This document shows, in pieces, positions 30,001 to 39,799 of a DNA stretch of 64,000 nt. Origin of the DNA: Ammoniphilus sp. CFH 90114. Lineage in GTDB: Bacteria; Bacillota; Bacilli; Aneurinibacillales; RAOX-1. The stretch is taken from NCBI RefSeq assembly GCF_004123195.1, contig NZ_SDLI01000003.1:1-64000 (forward strand), written 5' to 3'. The notes under the pieces were generated by a model that worked only from the letters and a program-made list of their open reading frames with translations, searched no databases and had not been told where the DNA came from. Each line of letters starts with the position of its first letter. Within the stretch, counting starts at the first letter, position 1. The position numbers and the translations under genes are program-made.

Positions 30001-30346
30001 CATACGCATGGAGCTCTTTCATCTCGGACGGGATAATGACTCCGCCCCCACCTGCGAAAATCTTAATATGGCCCGCTCCCTTTTCTTGAAGCAAATCATA
30101 CATATACTTGAGGTACTCGACATGTCCACCTTGATACGAGCTTACAGCAATGGCTTGTGCATCCTCTTGAATTGCAGCGGTCACAATCTCATCAACGGCC
30201 CGATTATGTCCAAGATGAATGACCTCCACACCAGAGGCCTGCAAAATTCGCCGCATGATATTTATCGAAGCATCATGACCATCAAATAATGCAGCAGCCG
30301 TCACAAAGCGAACATGTTGCCTTGGGCGATAGATCTCTGTTTCCAT
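27098..30346 (-). CDS. icmF: fused isobutyryl-CoA mutase IcmF (B12 domain, G-protein chaperone, mutase)
   Basis: Adenosylcobalamin enzyme of 1082 residues that interconverts isobutyryl-CoA and butyryl-CoA (and sometimes isovaleryl/pivalyl-CoA). Order of domains: B12-binding with [12 protein letters not shown] and the lower-ligand His near residue 25; MeaB-like GTPase with P-loop [16 protein letters not shown] near residue 205; substrate-binding mutase barrel from about 560 onward with [16 protein letters not shown] and [13 protein letters not shown]. The three-part fusion distinguishes IcmF from methylmalonyl-CoA mutase. A GAGGTGG site precedes the ATG. It is downstream of tetR and the acyl-CoA dehydrogenases, fitting branched-chain acyl-CoA breakdown. 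Confidence 0.95.
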   Translation of the reverse strand: METEIYRPRQHVRFVTAAALFDGHDASINIMRRILQASGVEVIHLGHNRAVDEIVTAAIQEDAQAIAVSSYQGGHVEYLKYMYDLLQEKGAGHIKIFAGGGGVIIPSEMKELHAYGIAKVFSPDDGRILGLQGMINHMVRESDRPTPKQLEQALELLKEQNWGAIASLITLAEELAEGEKPDDTLATTLEKIQEMVAATVPVLGITGTGGAGKSSLTDELVRRYLEHFPNRSVAIISVDPSKQKTGGALLGDRIRMNAINSPRVYMRSLATRGSKSELSAATKEAVNIVKAAGYDFVIVETSGIGQGDSSIVDLVDVSMYVMTSEFGAATQLEKIDMIDYADLIVINKFERRGSEDALRDVRKQFKRSRNVFDLADEDVPVFGTIASQFNDQGTNILFANLMKTIETKVGGSWSTSLDAKVSKVTKKNMIIPPERVQYLGEIVYTIRQYKKFTEEQVGYARKLFQLRGTRELFAGDAEFVSKLEEMIAFYEGKLHPECKQFLESWPRLKKAYTKDQFITQIRDGKLITELFTETLSGNKIPKISLPKYEDLGELLLWAMKENLPGYFPYTAGVFPFKRTNEDPKRMFAGVGTPDRTNRRFHFLCEGEEAKRLSTAFDSVTLYGQDPDYRPDIYGKIGNSGVSVCTLDDMKKLFAGFDLCHPSTSVSMTINGPAPIILAMYMNTAITQQLKRFVQENGREPHPEEAEKIKDDTLGVVRGTVQADILKEDQGQNTCIFSTEFALKMMGDIQEYFIEKKVRNYYSVSISGYHIAEAGANPISQLSFTLANGFTFVEYYLSRGMHIDDFAPNLSFFFSNGLDPEYTVLGRVARRIWSTVMKHKYNGNERSQKLKYHIQTSGRSLHAQEMDFNDIRTTLQALIAIYDNCNSLHTNAYDEAVTTPTENSVRRAMAIQMIINKEFGLAKNENPLQGSFIIDELTDLVEEAVMAEFERINHRGGVLGAMETQYQRGKIQEESLFYEHKKHTGELPIIGVNTFFNPTADESAYEIELARSTEEEKETQIRNLRSFWEQHKDVAPAALERLKNTARANGNLFAELMETVKVASLGQITKALYEVGGQYRRNM

Positions 30347-30371
30347 CCATAAGCCACCTCACTCTTCCCTG

Positions 30372-31007
30372 CTAATTCTTCACTGCATGAACCTCGTTTA
30401 ACAGCAGACTGGTCTGGATGTCCACGTATTGCTCCAATGTGTAGTGCTTGCGCAGAGCCCATCTGCGGAACGTCCACATTTCGGCGAAGACGACAATATT
30501 GTGAGCCATTAATTTTACAGCTTCCGGATGGATATGAAGGGAGCCGTCAGAAATCCCTTTCAATATAATACGTTCGAAAAATTCAGTTATTTTTTCTTCT
30601 CGATCTAGCACATATTGCATGGGTTCGCTTGGGAGAGATTTAATTTCTTGATAGATCAACAACACCTTGTCATCCACGTCATCCATCACATGAAAAATTC
30701 CCTTGATCGCATGTCGCAATGTTTCGGCGCCTGTGCGAGACTCTACCATCGCTTCCTCCATTTTCTTTTCCACTTCCGAGTGGATAGAATCACAAACCAA
30801 ATACAACACATCTTCCTTGGATTCAATATATTCATAAAGCGTTCCGATACTAAAACCGGATGCACGCGCAATTTCTCTTGTAGTCGTCTTGTGAAAACCT
30901 TTAGATATAAATAAATTAACAGCCGCTTCGACAATCTGCTCTCTTCGTTTTTCTACTAATTTTTGATCCTTTACTAAGGATGGAATGCTTTTTCTACCGC
31001 TAGTCAA
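30372..31007 (-). CDS. TetR/AcrR-family regulator, probably of acyl-CoA genes
   Basis: A 211-residue repressor-type regulator. The HTH occupies about residues 20-65 (AAVNLFISKGFHKTTTREIARASGFSIGTLYEYI), followed by an all-helical ligand domain. Neighbours are acyl-CoA dehydrogenases and icmF, so an acyl-CoA ligand like that of B. subtilis FadR is likely but inferred. An 18-bp inverted repeat lies just downstream of a promoter upstream of this gene, and related motifs lie before the thiolase and the Fe-S oxidoreductase genes. It probably autoregulates. Confidence 0.9.
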   Translation of the reverse strand: MTSGRKSIPSLVKDQKLVEKRREQIVEAAVNLFISKGFHKTTTREIARASGFSIGTLYEYIESKEDVLYLVCDSIHSEVEKKMEEAMVESRTGAETLRHAIKGIFHVMDDVDDKVLLIYQEIKSLPSEPMQYVLDREEKITEFFERIILKGISDGSLHIHPEAVKLMAHNIVVFAEMWTFRRWALRKHYTLEQYVDIQTSLLLNEVHAVKN

Positions 31008-31039
31008 CCTCTTTTTCCCCCTCTTTTCTCTTATTTCTT

Positions 31040-31094
31040 CGACTGAGCGTTAGGTCGTATATCCACTATACCCCTAACCAACTCGAGAAGCCAA
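31040..31094 (-). promoter_or_regulatory. tetR promoter with inverted-repeat operator
   Basis: On the minus strand TTGGCT (31089-31094) and TATAGT (31065-31070) are 18 bp apart. Just downstream, CGACTGAGCGTTAGGTCG (plus strand 31040-31057) is an imperfect inverted repeat. It shares GACTGASCGYT with the operator before the thiolase gene. Confidence 0.55.
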
Positions 31095-31151
31095 GGGGGT
31101 ATTAGCATTTACCAGAGGGAGGGTACCTAAAAAAAGTCCCCCTCCCAGTCG

Positions 31152-32294
31152 TTAATCTTTTAAAAGATAATTAGAAATGACGATGCGTTGAATCTCATTC
31201 GTTCCCTCATAGATTTGCGTGATCTTCGCATCTCTCATAAAACGCTCAACGGGATATTCACGCGTATACCCGTACCCCCCAAACACCTGCACCGCTTCTA
31301 CCGTCACTTCCATCGCTATGTCTCCAGCAAAAAGCTTAGACATCGCTGATTGCAATCCGTAGGACAAGTTTTGATCTTCACGCCAAGCCGCTTGATAGGT
31401 GAGCAAGCGAGCCGCCTCAATCTTGGTGGCCATATCTGCAAGCTTGAATTGAATGGCTTGCTGCTTCGCAATGGGCTTGCCAAATTGGTTTCGTTCCTTC
31501 GCGTATTCAAGCGAAGCGTCTAAGGCTCCTTGGGCAATTCCTAGAGCTTGAGCCGCTATCCCATTCCGCCCTCCATCTAAGGTCATCATCGCAATCTTAA
31601 AGCCCTCTCCCACTTGCCCTAACAGATTCCCCTTGGGAACGCGACAGTTTTCCATAATCACTTCTGTTGTAGAAGAGGAACGAATGCCTAACTTCTTTTC
31701 TTTCTTTCCTACAGAAAAGCCAGGAAAATTTCTTTCTACGATGAATGCCGCGATGCCTTTATGCTTAAGGGCTGGGTTGGTTTGGGCAAAAACAACAAAA
31801 ATATCGGCATGGCTTCCATTGGTTATAAACATCTTGGAGCCGTTTAAGATGTATTCTTCTCCTTCCAAGACTGCTGTCGTCTTCATTCCCGCAGCATCCG
31901 AGCCTGAGCCCGCTTCCGTTAAGCAGTAAGCTCCCATACTGCGACCTTCGGCCATCGCTCGCAAGTATTTTTGTTTCTGCTCTTCCGTTCCAAACTTATA
32001 GATAGGCCAACAAGCAAGAGAGGTATGTGCGGAAAGTGTCACTCCTACGGATGAATCCACACGAGATAGCTCCTCAATGGCAAGGACATAGCTTAAGTAA
32101 TCAAACCCTGCGCCGCCGTACTCCTCCGGCCACGGGATTCCACACATCCCAAGCTCCGCCATCTTGTGCCAGATGGCCATATCCCATCTCTCCTCTTCAT
32201 CCCTCTCAGCTGCTGTCGGACCACACTCATTCACGGCAAAATCACGGACCATCTTTTGCATCATTTGATGTTCTTCCGATAATAAAAAATCCAT
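31152..32294 (-). CDS. acyl-CoA dehydrogenase
   Basis: FAD enzyme of 380 residues oxidising short or branched acyl-CoA to the enoyl-CoA. Signature segments are [11 protein letters not shown] (about residue 125), and near the C-terminus [36 protein letters not shown], whose Glu in YEGTNE is the catalytic base. It is a close paralogue of the next gene upstream (32320-33462). A poorly formed GC-rich inverted repeat lies between this gene and tetR at about 31110-31146; its T-run is in the loop, so I do not call it a terminator. Confidence 0.95.
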   Translation of the reverse strand: MDFLLSEEHQMMQKMVRDFAVNECGPTAAERDEEERWDMAIWHKMAELGMCGIPWPEEYGGAGFDYLSYVLAIEELSRVDSSVGVTLSAHTSLACWPIYKFGTEEQKQKYLRAMAEGRSMGAYCLTEAGSGSDAAGMKTTAVLEGEEYILNGSKMFITNGSHADIFVVFAQTNPALKHKGIAAFIVERNFPGFSVGKKEKKLGIRSSSTTEVIMENCRVPKGNLLGQVGEGFKIAMMTLDGGRNGIAAQALGIAQGALDASLEYAKERNQFGKPIAKQQAIQFKLADMATKIEAARLLTYQAAWREDQNLSYGLQSAMSKLFAGDIAMEVTVEAVQVFGGYGYTREYPVERFMRDAKITQIYEGTNEIQRIVISNYLLKD

Positions 32295-32319
32295 GAACTT
32301 CCCCTCTCCCCCGCTGAAT

Positions 32320-33462
32320 TTAATTCTCTAATAGATACTTAGAAATAACCAAACGCTGAATTTCATTCGTTCCTTCATATATTTGAGTGACCTTAGCATC
32401 TCGGAACAGTCTCTCAACCGGATATTCGCGAGTATAGCCATACCCGCCAAAAACTTGAACAGCCTCAATCGCCGACTTCATCGCTGTATCGGTAGCAAAG
32501 CACTTGGCCATAGAAGCCTCTTTTCCACACTTCAAACCTCGATTTCGCAGATCTGCTGCGCGATACACCAATAGTTTTGCCGCTTCTACTTGAGTAGCTA
32601 GGTTGGCGATCTTAAACGCAATAGCTTGGTTAGAAGCAATTGGCCTTCCAAACTGCACGCGATCCTTGGCATAACGAACAGAGTATTCCAAAGCCGCCTC
32701 GGCTATCCCGAGCCCTTGTGCGGCTATTCCAATACGGCCATTGTCCAAATTAGACATCGCGATATGAAAGCCTTCTCCCTCTTCCCCCAACAGATTTTCA
32801 GCTGGGACTACAGCATTTTCAAAGATCAACTCGCATGTATTCGAACCATGCAACCCCATCTTCTTCTCTTTCTTCCCTACCTTAAAGCCTGGAGTGTCTT
32901 TTTCCACGATAAAAGCCGAAATGCCTTTTACTCCAATACCTGGGTTAGTCACAGCAAAGGTGATATACACATCCGCAGCGCCTGCATTTGTAATAAAGAT
33001 CTTTGAGCCATTTAGGATGTAGTTATCCCCTTGCTTCACCGCTGTTGTCCGCATCCTTACCGCATCAGAACCAGAACCAGGTTCTGTTAATGCAAACGCC
33101 CCAATGAAGTTCCCAGCAGCTAGTTTGGGGATGTATCTTTTCTTTTGCATTTCCGTCCCGAAGTACAGTATGGGATTCGTACCAACCGAGGTGTGAACAG
33201 ATAGAATAACTCCCACGGTTGCACTGATCTTCGAGATCTCATGGATTGCAAGAATATAAGAGGTGAAGTCCATACCTGCTCCACCGTATTCTTCAGGGAT
33301 AGGAATACCCATCAGGCCGTATTCCCCCATCTTGCGTACCAATGCCAATGGGTACTCATCCGTCTCTTCCATATGTTGAACGATTGGGGCTATTTCGTTT
33401 TGGGCGAAATCTCGGACCATCTTGCGCATCATTTCTTGTTCATCTGTAAACGCGAGTTCCAT
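32320..33462 (-). CDS. acdA: acyl-CoA dehydrogenase (butyryl/short-chain type)
   Basis: Second acyl-CoA dehydrogenase, 380 residues. It has [14 protein letters not shown] for FAD/substrate binding and the catalytic Glu in [15 protein letters not shown]. With the adjacent 3-hydroxybutyryl-CoA dehydrogenase and thiolase it makes a four-carbon beta-oxidation set, so a short-chain (butyryl) substrate is likely. The ATG at 33462 has AAAGGGG upstream. B. subtilis has acdA near ywjF in the same region; the symbol is assigned on that synteny. Confidence 0.93.
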   Translation of the reverse strand: MELAFTDEQEMMRKMVRDFAQNEIAPIVQHMEETDEYPLALVRKMGEYGLMGIPIPEEYGGAGMDFTSYILAIHEISKISATVGVILSVHTSVGTNPILYFGTEMQKKRYIPKLAAGNFIGAFALTEPGSGSDAVRMRTTAVKQGDNYILNGSKIFITNAGAADVYITFAVTNPGIGVKGISAFIVEKDTPGFKVGKKEKKMGLHGSNTCELIFENAVVPAENLLGEEGEGFHIAMSNLDNGRIGIAAQGLGIAEAALEYSVRYAKDRVQFGRPIASNQAIAFKIANLATQVEAAKLLVYRAADLRNRGLKCGKEASMAKCFATDTAMKSAIEAVQVFGGYGYTREYPVERLFRDAKVTQIYEGTNEIQRLVISKYLLEN

Positions 33463-33485
33463 ATCCGTTTCCCCTTTCGCATGCA

Positions 33486-34337
33486 TTATTCGTAGATATA
33501 GAACCCTCGGCCAGACTTTTTCCCTAACCAACCTGCCTTGACATACTTTCTAAGTAATGGGCATGGTCGATACTTCGAGTCTCCTAACCCATCATGCAAC
33601 ACTTCCATAATGTAAAGACATGTATCTAAACCGATAAAATCAGCTAACTGAAGAGGTCCCATGGGATGGTTCATTCCAAGCTTCATCACCTCATCTACTG
33701 CTTCCGGAGTGGCCACTCCTTCGTGAACGCAGTAGATCGCCTCGTTAATCATCGGCAACAGGATCCGATTGGACACAAAGCCTGGAAAATCATTGACTTC
33801 GACCGGGACTTTCCCCATTTTCTTGGATAGATCCTCTACCGTTGCATACGTCTCATCTGAGGTTGCCAGTCCACGGATGACCTCAATCAGCTTCATGACC
33901 GGTACCGGATTCATAAAGTGCATCCCGATCACTTTCTCCGGGCGACGAGTTACTGCGGCAATCTCGGTAATGGGCAGAGATGACGTATTGCTTGCTAAAA
34001 TCGCATGAGAAGGACATATTTCATCTAACTTTTTAAACAGCTCTCCCTTAATTTCCATGTTCTCAATAACAGCTTCTACGACAAAATCCACTTCCCTGGC
34101 ATCGTTGATGTCCGTGGATGATTGCATCCGTGTCAAGATGGCGTTTGCTTCTTCTTGCGTTTTTCGACCCTTAGAAACATCGCGTGAGAGGTTTTTCTTG
34201 ATACCCGCTAGACCCTTCTCTACAAATTCTAGTTTCAGATCGTTAAGTAAAACTTGAAGCCCAGCCGCTGCCGCTACTTGGGCAATACCACTCCCCATCT
34301 GACCTGCACCAATCACCATTAGTTTTTCAATTCGCAT
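33486..34337 (-). CDS. hbd: 3-hydroxybutyryl-CoA dehydrogenase
   Basis: NAD(P)-dependent 3-hydroxyacyl-CoA dehydrogenase of 283 residues. The Rossmann glycine motif is [13 protein letters not shown] at residues about 8-20. The catalytic His-Glu pair lies in [18 protein letters not shown] (around residues 137-155), followed by the helical C-terminal domain ([26 protein letters not shown]). It catalyses acetoacetyl-CoA/3-hydroxybutyryl-CoA interconversion between the thiolase and acyl-CoA dehydrogenase genes. Confidence 0.95.
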   Translation of the reverse strand: MRIEKLMVIGAGQMGSGIAQVAAAAGLQVLLNDLKLEFVEKGLAGIKKNLSRDVSKGRKTQEEANAILTRMQSSTDINDAREVDFVVEAVIENMEIKGELFKKLDEICPSHAILASNTSSLPITEIAAVTRRPEKVIGMHFMNPVPVMKLIEVIRGLATSDETYATVEDLSKKMGKVPVEVNDFPGFVSNRILLPMINEAIYCVHEGVATPEAVDEVMKLGMNHPMGPLQLADFIGLDTCLYIMEVLHDGLGDSKYRPCPLLRKYVKAGWLGKKSGRGFYIYE

Positions 34338-34367
34338 TTAGTTTGCTCCCCTTTGTACCGATTCGTT

Positions 34368-35552
34368 TCAAGCTTCTACTTTAACTAAAATAGCGTCTCC
34401 TTGTGCAGCTCCGCTGCAGATCGCAGCGATTCCAAGCCCTCCACCACGTCGGTGCAACTCATAAACGAGCGTAGTAACAATTCTAGCTCCACTCGCTCCG
34501 ATCGGGTGCCCGAGAGCAATGGCTCCACCGTTTACATTTACTTTTTCCGGGTCCCATCCAACGATCTTTCCACTAGTCAACGTCACGGCTGCGAAGGCCT
34601 CATTGACTTCAAATAAATCTATCTCTTCTAAGCAGTATCCCGTCTTCGTTAATAACTTCTGGATCGCAAGTCCAGGCGTGGTAGCAATATAAGGGGCTTC
34701 TTGACCTACGGCAGCATGACCCAGTATTGTAGCTAGAGGTTTCTTTCCGAGTGCTGCTGCTTTCTCCTCCGACATGATGAGGAGAGCCCCGGCACCATCA
34801 TTAACTCCAGGGGCATTCCCTGCTGTGACCGTACCATCCTTGACGAAAATGGGTTTCAGTCGAGCTAGACTCTCTAAGTTCGTATCCTTTCTCGGAGCCT
34901 CATCCGTATCGATAACCAGCGATGGCCCCTTTCTTTGCGGTATGGTCACAGGGACGATCTCTTCTTTAAACTTGCCTTCTTCTAACGCACGAACCGCTCT
35001 CTGATGGCTGCGTAGGGCCCACGCATCCTGATCTGCACGTGGTATACTGTACTCCGCGGCCACCGTACTTCCGTGAACAGCCATATGTAGATCCGTAAAA
35101 GCACAGGTCAATCCATCGGAAACCATCAAATCCTTCAACGTCGCATCCCCCATGCGGGCGCCCCAGCGACCATTCGGCATGGCATACGGAATGTTGCTCA
35201 TACTTTCCATCCCACCAGCCACAATGACTTCAGCATCACCCGCACGAATGATTTGATCGGCCAGCGTAACCGCGCGAAGTCCAGAAGCACAAACCTTATT
35301 TATGGTTTCCGTCTGAACTTCCCAAGGGAGTCCAGCCTTGTGTGCGGCTTGTCGAGAGGGGATCTGCCCGGCGCCAGCTTGCACGACCATTCCCATAATA
35401 ACTTCATCCACATGATCTCCAACGAGTCCGGCTCGTTCTAACACTTCCTTAATTACAACTGCCCCTAAATCAACCGCAGACAGATCCTTCAAGACCCCGC
35501 CAAACTTTCCGAAAGGTGTTCTAGCCGCACTAACAATCACGCTTTTCGTCAT
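34368..35552 (-). CDS. acetyl-CoA C-acetyltransferase (thiolase)
   Basis: Biosynthetic/degradative thiolase of 394 residues. The acyl-carrying Cys is in [11 protein letters not shown] (about residue 88). [11 protein letters not shown], the [19 protein letters not shown] block with its His, and the final CSGAAQGDA Cys complete the active site. It condenses two acetyl-CoA or cleaves acetoacetyl-CoA. The ATG at 35552 follows GAGGGGG. A FadR-like operator lies 37 bp upstream of the start, inside what would be an unsupported N-terminal extension. Confidence 0.95.
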   Translation of the reverse strand: MTKSVIVSAARTPFGKFGGVLKDLSAVDLGAVVIKEVLERAGLVGDHVDEVIMGMVVQAGAGQIPSRQAAHKAGLPWEVQTETINKVCASGLRAVTLADQIIRAGDAEVIVAGGMESMSNIPYAMPNGRWGARMGDATLKDLMVSDGLTCAFTDLHMAVHGSTVAAEYSIPRADQDAWALRSHQRAVRALEEGKFKEEIVPVTIPQRKGPSLVIDTDEAPRKDTNLESLARLKPIFVKDGTVTAGNAPGVNDGAGALLIMSEEKAAALGKKPLATILGHAAVGQEAPYIATTPGLAIQKLLTKTGYCLEEIDLFEVNEAFAAVTLTSGKIVGWDPEKVNVNGGAIALGHPIGASGARIVTTLVYELHRRGGGLGIAAICSGAAQGDAILVKVEA

Positions 35553-35588
35553 GAGTTTGCCCCCTCTTATCCGCATTCGAACCCATTC

Positions 35589-35606
35589 TGACTGACCGCT
35601 CATTCA
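35589..35606. promoter_or_regulatory. FadR-like TetR operator before the thiolase gene
   Basis: The plus strand reads TGACTGACCGCTCATTCA, an imperfect inverted repeat with half-sites TGAMTGA/TCATTCA around four bases. It matches the B. subtilis FadR-type box TGAATGA-N4-TCATTCA with one mismatch. The half-site TCATTCA recurs in the palindrome at 37871. Confidence 0.6.
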
Positions 35607-35735
35607 CCTGTTGTTAAAGAGGAAAACCTTTGACCGCGCTCGCTTAACATAGCGATATCCACGGCCAAGTTTTCCACATCCGTTCCTATTAAGGCGCTTT
35701 CTCCCTTTATTATACATCCAGAACATTCCAAATTT

Positions 35736-37811
35736 CTATAACGATTTTTCAACTATTTCGGCAATATCTAATGTTTTCACTTGTTCTTCCATTTCTTTCG
35801 CTTTCGTACCATCACTTAACATCGTGAGGCAATATGGACAGTTGCTTCCAATCGTGGTGGGGTTTAACCGAAGAGCCTGTTCCGTGCGTTCCACATTCAC
35901 GCGCTTTCCTTGCGTCTCTTCCATCCACATCATGCCGCCACCAGCACCGCAACACATAGCATCCTCCCGGTTCCTCTCCATCTCTAGCACTTCTACGCCT
36001 GGAATGGATTTTAAAATTTGTCGGGGGAGATCAAAAATGTCGTTATAGCGTCCCAAGTAACAGGAATCATGATAGGCAATCGCTTCCTTTACTTGTTTCG
36101 TAGGTTTAATTCGTCCTTCTTTTATTAACTGATAGATTAGCTCGGTATGATGATAGACCTCTGCCTCAAGACCAAATTCAGGATACTCATGTTTAAACGT
36201 ATTATAGGCATGAGGGTCAATCGTGACGATTTTCCTCACCTCACAAGCCTGAAAATTTCCGATATTTTCTTGAGCAAGCTGTTGGAATAAAAATTCATTC
36301 CCCATCCGGCGAGCGGTATCACCCGAATTGCGTTCATCGTTTCCAAGAATCGCAAACTTTACGCCTGCCACATTCATGATTTTCGCGAAAGATTGAGCAA
36401 TCTTTTGACTCCGCTTATCGAACGCTCCCATCGAGCCTACCCAAAATAGATATTCAAACTCCTCTACTTCTGCCACGGTTGGCACTTCGATGTCCCGCCG
36501 TTCGTCACGCCACTTAATTCGCTCTTTTCGGTTGATCCCCCACGGATTACTTTGCCTCTCAATGTTCTGGAAGTAACGAGTTGCCTCATGCGGCATAGTC
36601 CCTTCCGTTAATACCAAGTACCTGCGCATATCCACAATTTTCTCTACGTGCTCGTTTGCCACTGGACATTGATCCTCACAATTGCGACAGGTCGTACAGG
36701 CCCAGAGCTCTTCTTCTGTAATGACATCGCCAATGAGATTCACATCGTATTCTAGAGCTTCTACTGCTGAGCCTTCACTCGTCGCTGCCACTTCTGAAGC
36801 TTGCATAGCCAGATGATTACCTTTGTTGTTAGGGAAAGCAAAGTTAGGCATCCAAGGTGTTCGGGAGGTTACCACCGCCCCTTTTTCCGTAAGGTGATCT
36901 CTCATCTTTACGATAAGATCCATAGGGGATAGCGTCTTGCCCGTTCCCGATGCGGGGCACATATTAGTACATCGTCCACACTCCACACAGGCATATAAAT
37001 CAATCAATTGATTTTGGCGGAAATCTTCAATCCTTCCTACCCCGTAAACCTCCTGTGTTTCGTCTTCAAAGTCAATAGACGTAAGTTTTCCAACTGGTTT
37101 GGTATCACGAAGAGCCACATTCACTGGAGCAAACAAGAGATGAGCGTGCTTGGATTGTGGTACGTAGACCAAGAAGGTAAGCAAGGTTAACAAGTGCACC
37201 CACCAGAAAATATAAAACAGAACAGCTCCTGCCTCTGGACTCATCGAGGAAAACAGGCCAGCGATAACAGATGAGATCGGAGCAAAGCCAAGGAATCCTT
37301 CATAACCTATCCAAATTTGCTCGAAGGCAAGAGATAGGAAAATGGACAACATTAGTACAGTTAAGAAGATAATTACTAATCCGGACTTCAATCCGCGCTT
37401 TAAACGTGGAAGCTTCTCCACATATCTTCGATAAAAGGCATAGCCCACTGCCAATAAGACAAGGAGCGTCGTAATTTCTTGACTCATGCTAAAGAAATGA
37501 TGAGCTCCTCCAATAGGATATGTAAACCCCTTCACAAACCCTTTAATAATCAATTCTATGGCTCCGAACTGTAAAATGATAAACCCATAGAACATGATCA
37601 CGTGCATGAGCCCGCTCTTAGGATCCTTCATAAGCTTCTTCTGCCCGAATACATTAACAAGAATCTCATGAAGACGTTGTTTAGTATCTTGCTTTAGATC
37701 TGACTTTTTTCCTAATTTAATGAACGTTACGCGGCTATATATAAGATGAGCAAACAAATAGACAGCGTAACCCGTAACAGCAAGGAAGACGATAAAATTA
37801 ATAAAAGCCAA
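35736..37811 (-). CDS. ywjF: membrane-bound Fe-S oxidoreductase, CCG-domain (YwjF-like)
   Basis: A 691-residue protein likely to pass electrons from acyl-CoA dehydrogenase/ETF into the membrane. About five transmembrane helices fill residues 1-220 (nitrate-reductase-gamma-like). Two ferredoxin sites follow, CVECGRCTNMCPA (about 272-284) and CTTCRNCEDQCPV (about 367-379), and two CCG heterodisulfide-reductase-like modules with CCGAGGGMMW and GSNCPYC at the C-terminus. Start is a TTG at 37811 with AAAGGAG 9 bases upstream; the nearby ATG is out of frame. The promoter carries a TGAATGATCATTCA palindrome over its -35. Confidence 0.92.
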   Translation of the reverse strand: MAFINFIVFLAVTGYAVYLFAHLIYSRVTFIKLGKKSDLKQDTKQRLHEILVNVFGQKKLMKDPKSGLMHVIMFYGFIILQFGAIELIIKGFVKGFTYPIGGAHHFFSMSQEITTLLVLLAVGYAFYRRYVEKLPRLKRGLKSGLVIIFLTVLMLSIFLSLAFEQIWIGYEGFLGFAPISSVIAGLFSSMSPEAGAVLFYIFWWVHLLTLLTFLVYVPQSKHAHLLFAPVNVALRDTKPVGKLTSIDFEDETQEVYGVGRIEDFRQNQLIDLYACVECGRCTNMCPASGTGKTLSPMDLIVKMRDHLTEKGAVVTSRTPWMPNFAFPNNKGNHLAMQASEVAATSEGSAVEALEYDVNLIGDVITEEELWACTTCRNCEDQCPVANEHVEKIVDMRRYLVLTEGTMPHEATRYFQNIERQSNPWGINRKERIKWRDERRDIEVPTVAEVEEFEYLFWVGSMGAFDKRSQKIAQSFAKIMNVAGVKFAILGNDERNSGDTARRMGNEFLFQQLAQENIGNFQACEVRKIVTIDPHAYNTFKHEYPEFGLEAEVYHHTELIYQLIKEGRIKPTKQVKEAIAYHDSCYLGRYNDIFDLPRQILKSIPGVEVLEMERNREDAMCCGAGGGMMWMEETQGKRVNVERTEQALRLNPTTIGSNCPYCLTMLSDGTKAKEMEEQVKTLDIAEIVEKSL

Positions 37812-37845
37812 TCCATTTCACTCCTTTAATTTTCTGATTATGAAC

Positions 37846-37884
37846 ACTATATCAAATTAATTAACAAAGTTGAATGATCATTCA
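37846..37884 (-). promoter_or_regulatory. promoter with overlapping TGAATGA palindrome
   Basis: On the minus strand TTCAAC (37869-37874) and TATAGT (37846-37851) are 17 bp apart. The perfect palindrome TGAATGATCATTCA (37871-37884) overlaps the -35, an ideal repressor position. It has the FadR half-sites without the four-base spacer. Confidence 0.6.
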
Positions 37885-38005
37885 TTTATGTAATCCATTT
37901 TTTTCCTACCATAAGTGTTGAAAAGTTTTAACAAATAACAGACTTCATTTTCTTTATAATGAATGATTACAAGGGTTGGTTTTTATTTATGGGGGAGAGA
38001 TTAAT

Positions 38006-39691
38006 ATGGCCAGATTAACAAGGAAGCTCATTCTATCATTTCTTTTTATCGTAGCGCTGATGTTGGGTGTAGGGGTATACTCTATGTTCACCGCCTATAC
38101 CATTAACGAAAACGGGGAGAAAATGTATCAAAATCAGCTCCTTCCGATGTCTAAGCTAGGGAAAATAAGTAAATTCGCCGAGAATACAAGAGTTCAAATG
38201 TTGCAGGCCATTTTAAATGAAGACCCGGCCACGACAGAACAAGCGGCCAAAAATCTCGTGGAAATTAATGAGCTTATAGTAGCTTATGAGAAAACGACCA
38301 TGAGTATGGCGGAAAAAGAAAAATTCGAAGAATTTAAAGGAGCTTGGGGAGAGTTTTCAGAACGGGTAAATCTAAACATCGGATTGATTCGTAAGGGTGA
38401 CTATCCGGAAGCCTTCGAGGGAATTAAAAAAGGAAGAGAACCATTTACTAAAGCAAGTGTTGCCCTTTTAGAATTAATGGATTTAAACGAGCAGGCGGCT
38501 AACCAAGCCCTTCAAGCCAACAATGTTAATTTTAACACTTCTACTATCATATTAGGGGTGGTCATTTTGTTTTCTGCTATTCTAGCTGTGTTCATCGGTT
38601 GGATAGCCGGAAGGAATATCTCCCTTCCTATAGTAAAACTCTCAGAAGAGGCAAAACGAATCTCAGGTGGAGATTTAACGGTTGAAGATATCTCTGTCAA
38701 AAATAAGGATGAAATTAAAGATTTAGCGGATTCCTTTAATCTTATGGTTCAAAATCTTCGTCAGCTAGTGGGTACAGCTAGAACTTCCGCAGAAGAATTG
38801 GCTGCGGCCTCTGAGGAGATGGCTGCCTCTGCTCAAGAAGTAACCGCTGCTGTTGGTGAGATTTCCACTAGTACGTGTGACGTCGCCCAAGCAGCTGAAA
38901 CCGGAAATCAGTCCGTAGTTGATGCTTCCAAAGTATTGTTAGAGTTATCATCTTTAATCCAAATCGCTAAACAAAAAGCAACTGAAGCGCAGCACAATTC
39001 CGAATCCACCTATTCTACGGCTACAAATGGAAAACAAATTGTCGATCATACTATCCGGAAGATGGATAGCATCCAATCCCGAACTCTCCAGATGGAAGAA
39101 CTGATCACAACCTTAAATCAATATACCAAAGAGATTCAGACCATCACCAACATGATTACAAGTATCGCAGCCCAAACCAATCTGTTAGCTTTAAATGCAT
39201 CCATTGAAGCGGCGCGAGCTGGGGAACATGGCCGAGGATTCGCTGTTGTTGCCGACGAAGTGCGTAAACTTGCCGAACAGTCCAACGACGGAGCAAGTAA
39301 AGTATCTGAACTCATTAACAAGGTTTCCAAAAGTATGGTGGATGTCGTTTCTTCTATGCAACAAAACCGCTTAGAAGTAGAAGAAGGCACTCAAATTGTA
39401 TCTCAAGCTGGGCTTGCCCTAGAAAACATTTTAACAGCTGTTGATGATGCCTTATCCCAAGTAAATGGTATTCGAGACATCACCACAGCTGAAGTAGCCA
39501 CATCGGAGAAAATCGTGGAACTGATCAACTCTCTAGCTAACGTAATTGAACATACGGCAGCCAACGCGGAGCAAGTATCAGCATCCATCCAAGAAACCTC
39601 TGCTGCGATGCAAACCGTATCGGCTAGCGCTGAAGAAACGAGCGCCATGGCCTCCGAGTTGAAGAGAGCAGTGGATTATTTTAAAGTGTAA
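38006..39691 (+). CDS. methyl-accepting chemotaxis protein with four-helix-bundle sensor
   Basis: Transmembrane chemoreceptor of 561 residues. TM1 covers about residues 6-30, an external 4HB_MCP helical sensor about 31-175, TM2 about 178-205 ([22 protein letters not shown]), then HAMP and the methyl-accepting coiled coil with the tip [34 protein letters not shown] near 390-425. The ATG at 38006 has GGGGGAGAG upstream. It is a stand-alone gene with its own terminator. Ligand unknown; 4HB sensors often bind small organic acids or amino acids. Confidence 0.94.
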   Translation: MARLTRKLILSFLFIVALMLGVGVYSMFTAYTINENGEKMYQNQLLPMSKLGKISKFAENTRVQMLQAILNEDPATTEQAAKNLVEINELIVAYEKTTMSMAEKEKFEEFKGAWGEFSERVNLNIGLIRKGDYPEAFEGIKKGREPFTKASVALLELMDLNEQAANQALQANNVNFNTSTIILGVVILFSAILAVFIGWIAGRNISLPIVKLSEEAKRISGGDLTVEDISVKNKDEIKDLADSFNLMVQNLRQLVGTARTSAEELAAASEEMAASAQEVTAAVGEISTSTCDVAQAAETGNQSVVDASKVLLELSSLIQIAKQKATEAQHNSESTYSTATNGKQIVDHTIRKMDSIQSRTLQMEELITTLNQYTKEIQTITNMITSIAAQTNLLALNASIEAARAGEHGRGFAVVADEVRKLAEQSNDGASKVSELINKVSKSMVDVVSSMQQNRLEVEEGTQIVSQAGLALENILTAVDDALSQVNGIRDITTAEVATSEKIVELINSLANVIEHTAANAEQVSASIQETSAAMQTVSASAEETSAMASELKRAVDYFKV

Positions 39692-39702
39692 CTTTTACTA
39701 TA

Positions 39703-39734
39703 AGGGGGTACCAGAGTTAGCCCTGGTACCCCCT
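39703..39734 (+). terminator. intrinsic terminator of the chemoreceptor gene
   Basis: GGGGGTACCA/TGGTACCCCC hairpin with a ten-base loop, followed by TTCATTTG, 12 bases after the stop. Confidence 0.8.
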
Positions 39735-39799
39735 TCATTTGAAATAGATCAATCTGTGCCTCACGAGTTCAATATCGGCCAACTGGGAGCTAGTTCCTC

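Noticed and set aside
31110-31146. GC-rich inverted repeat after the acyl-CoA dehydrogenase gene as terminator
   Set aside because: The T-run is in the loop and no T-tract follows the stem, so it is not a standard terminator on either strand.
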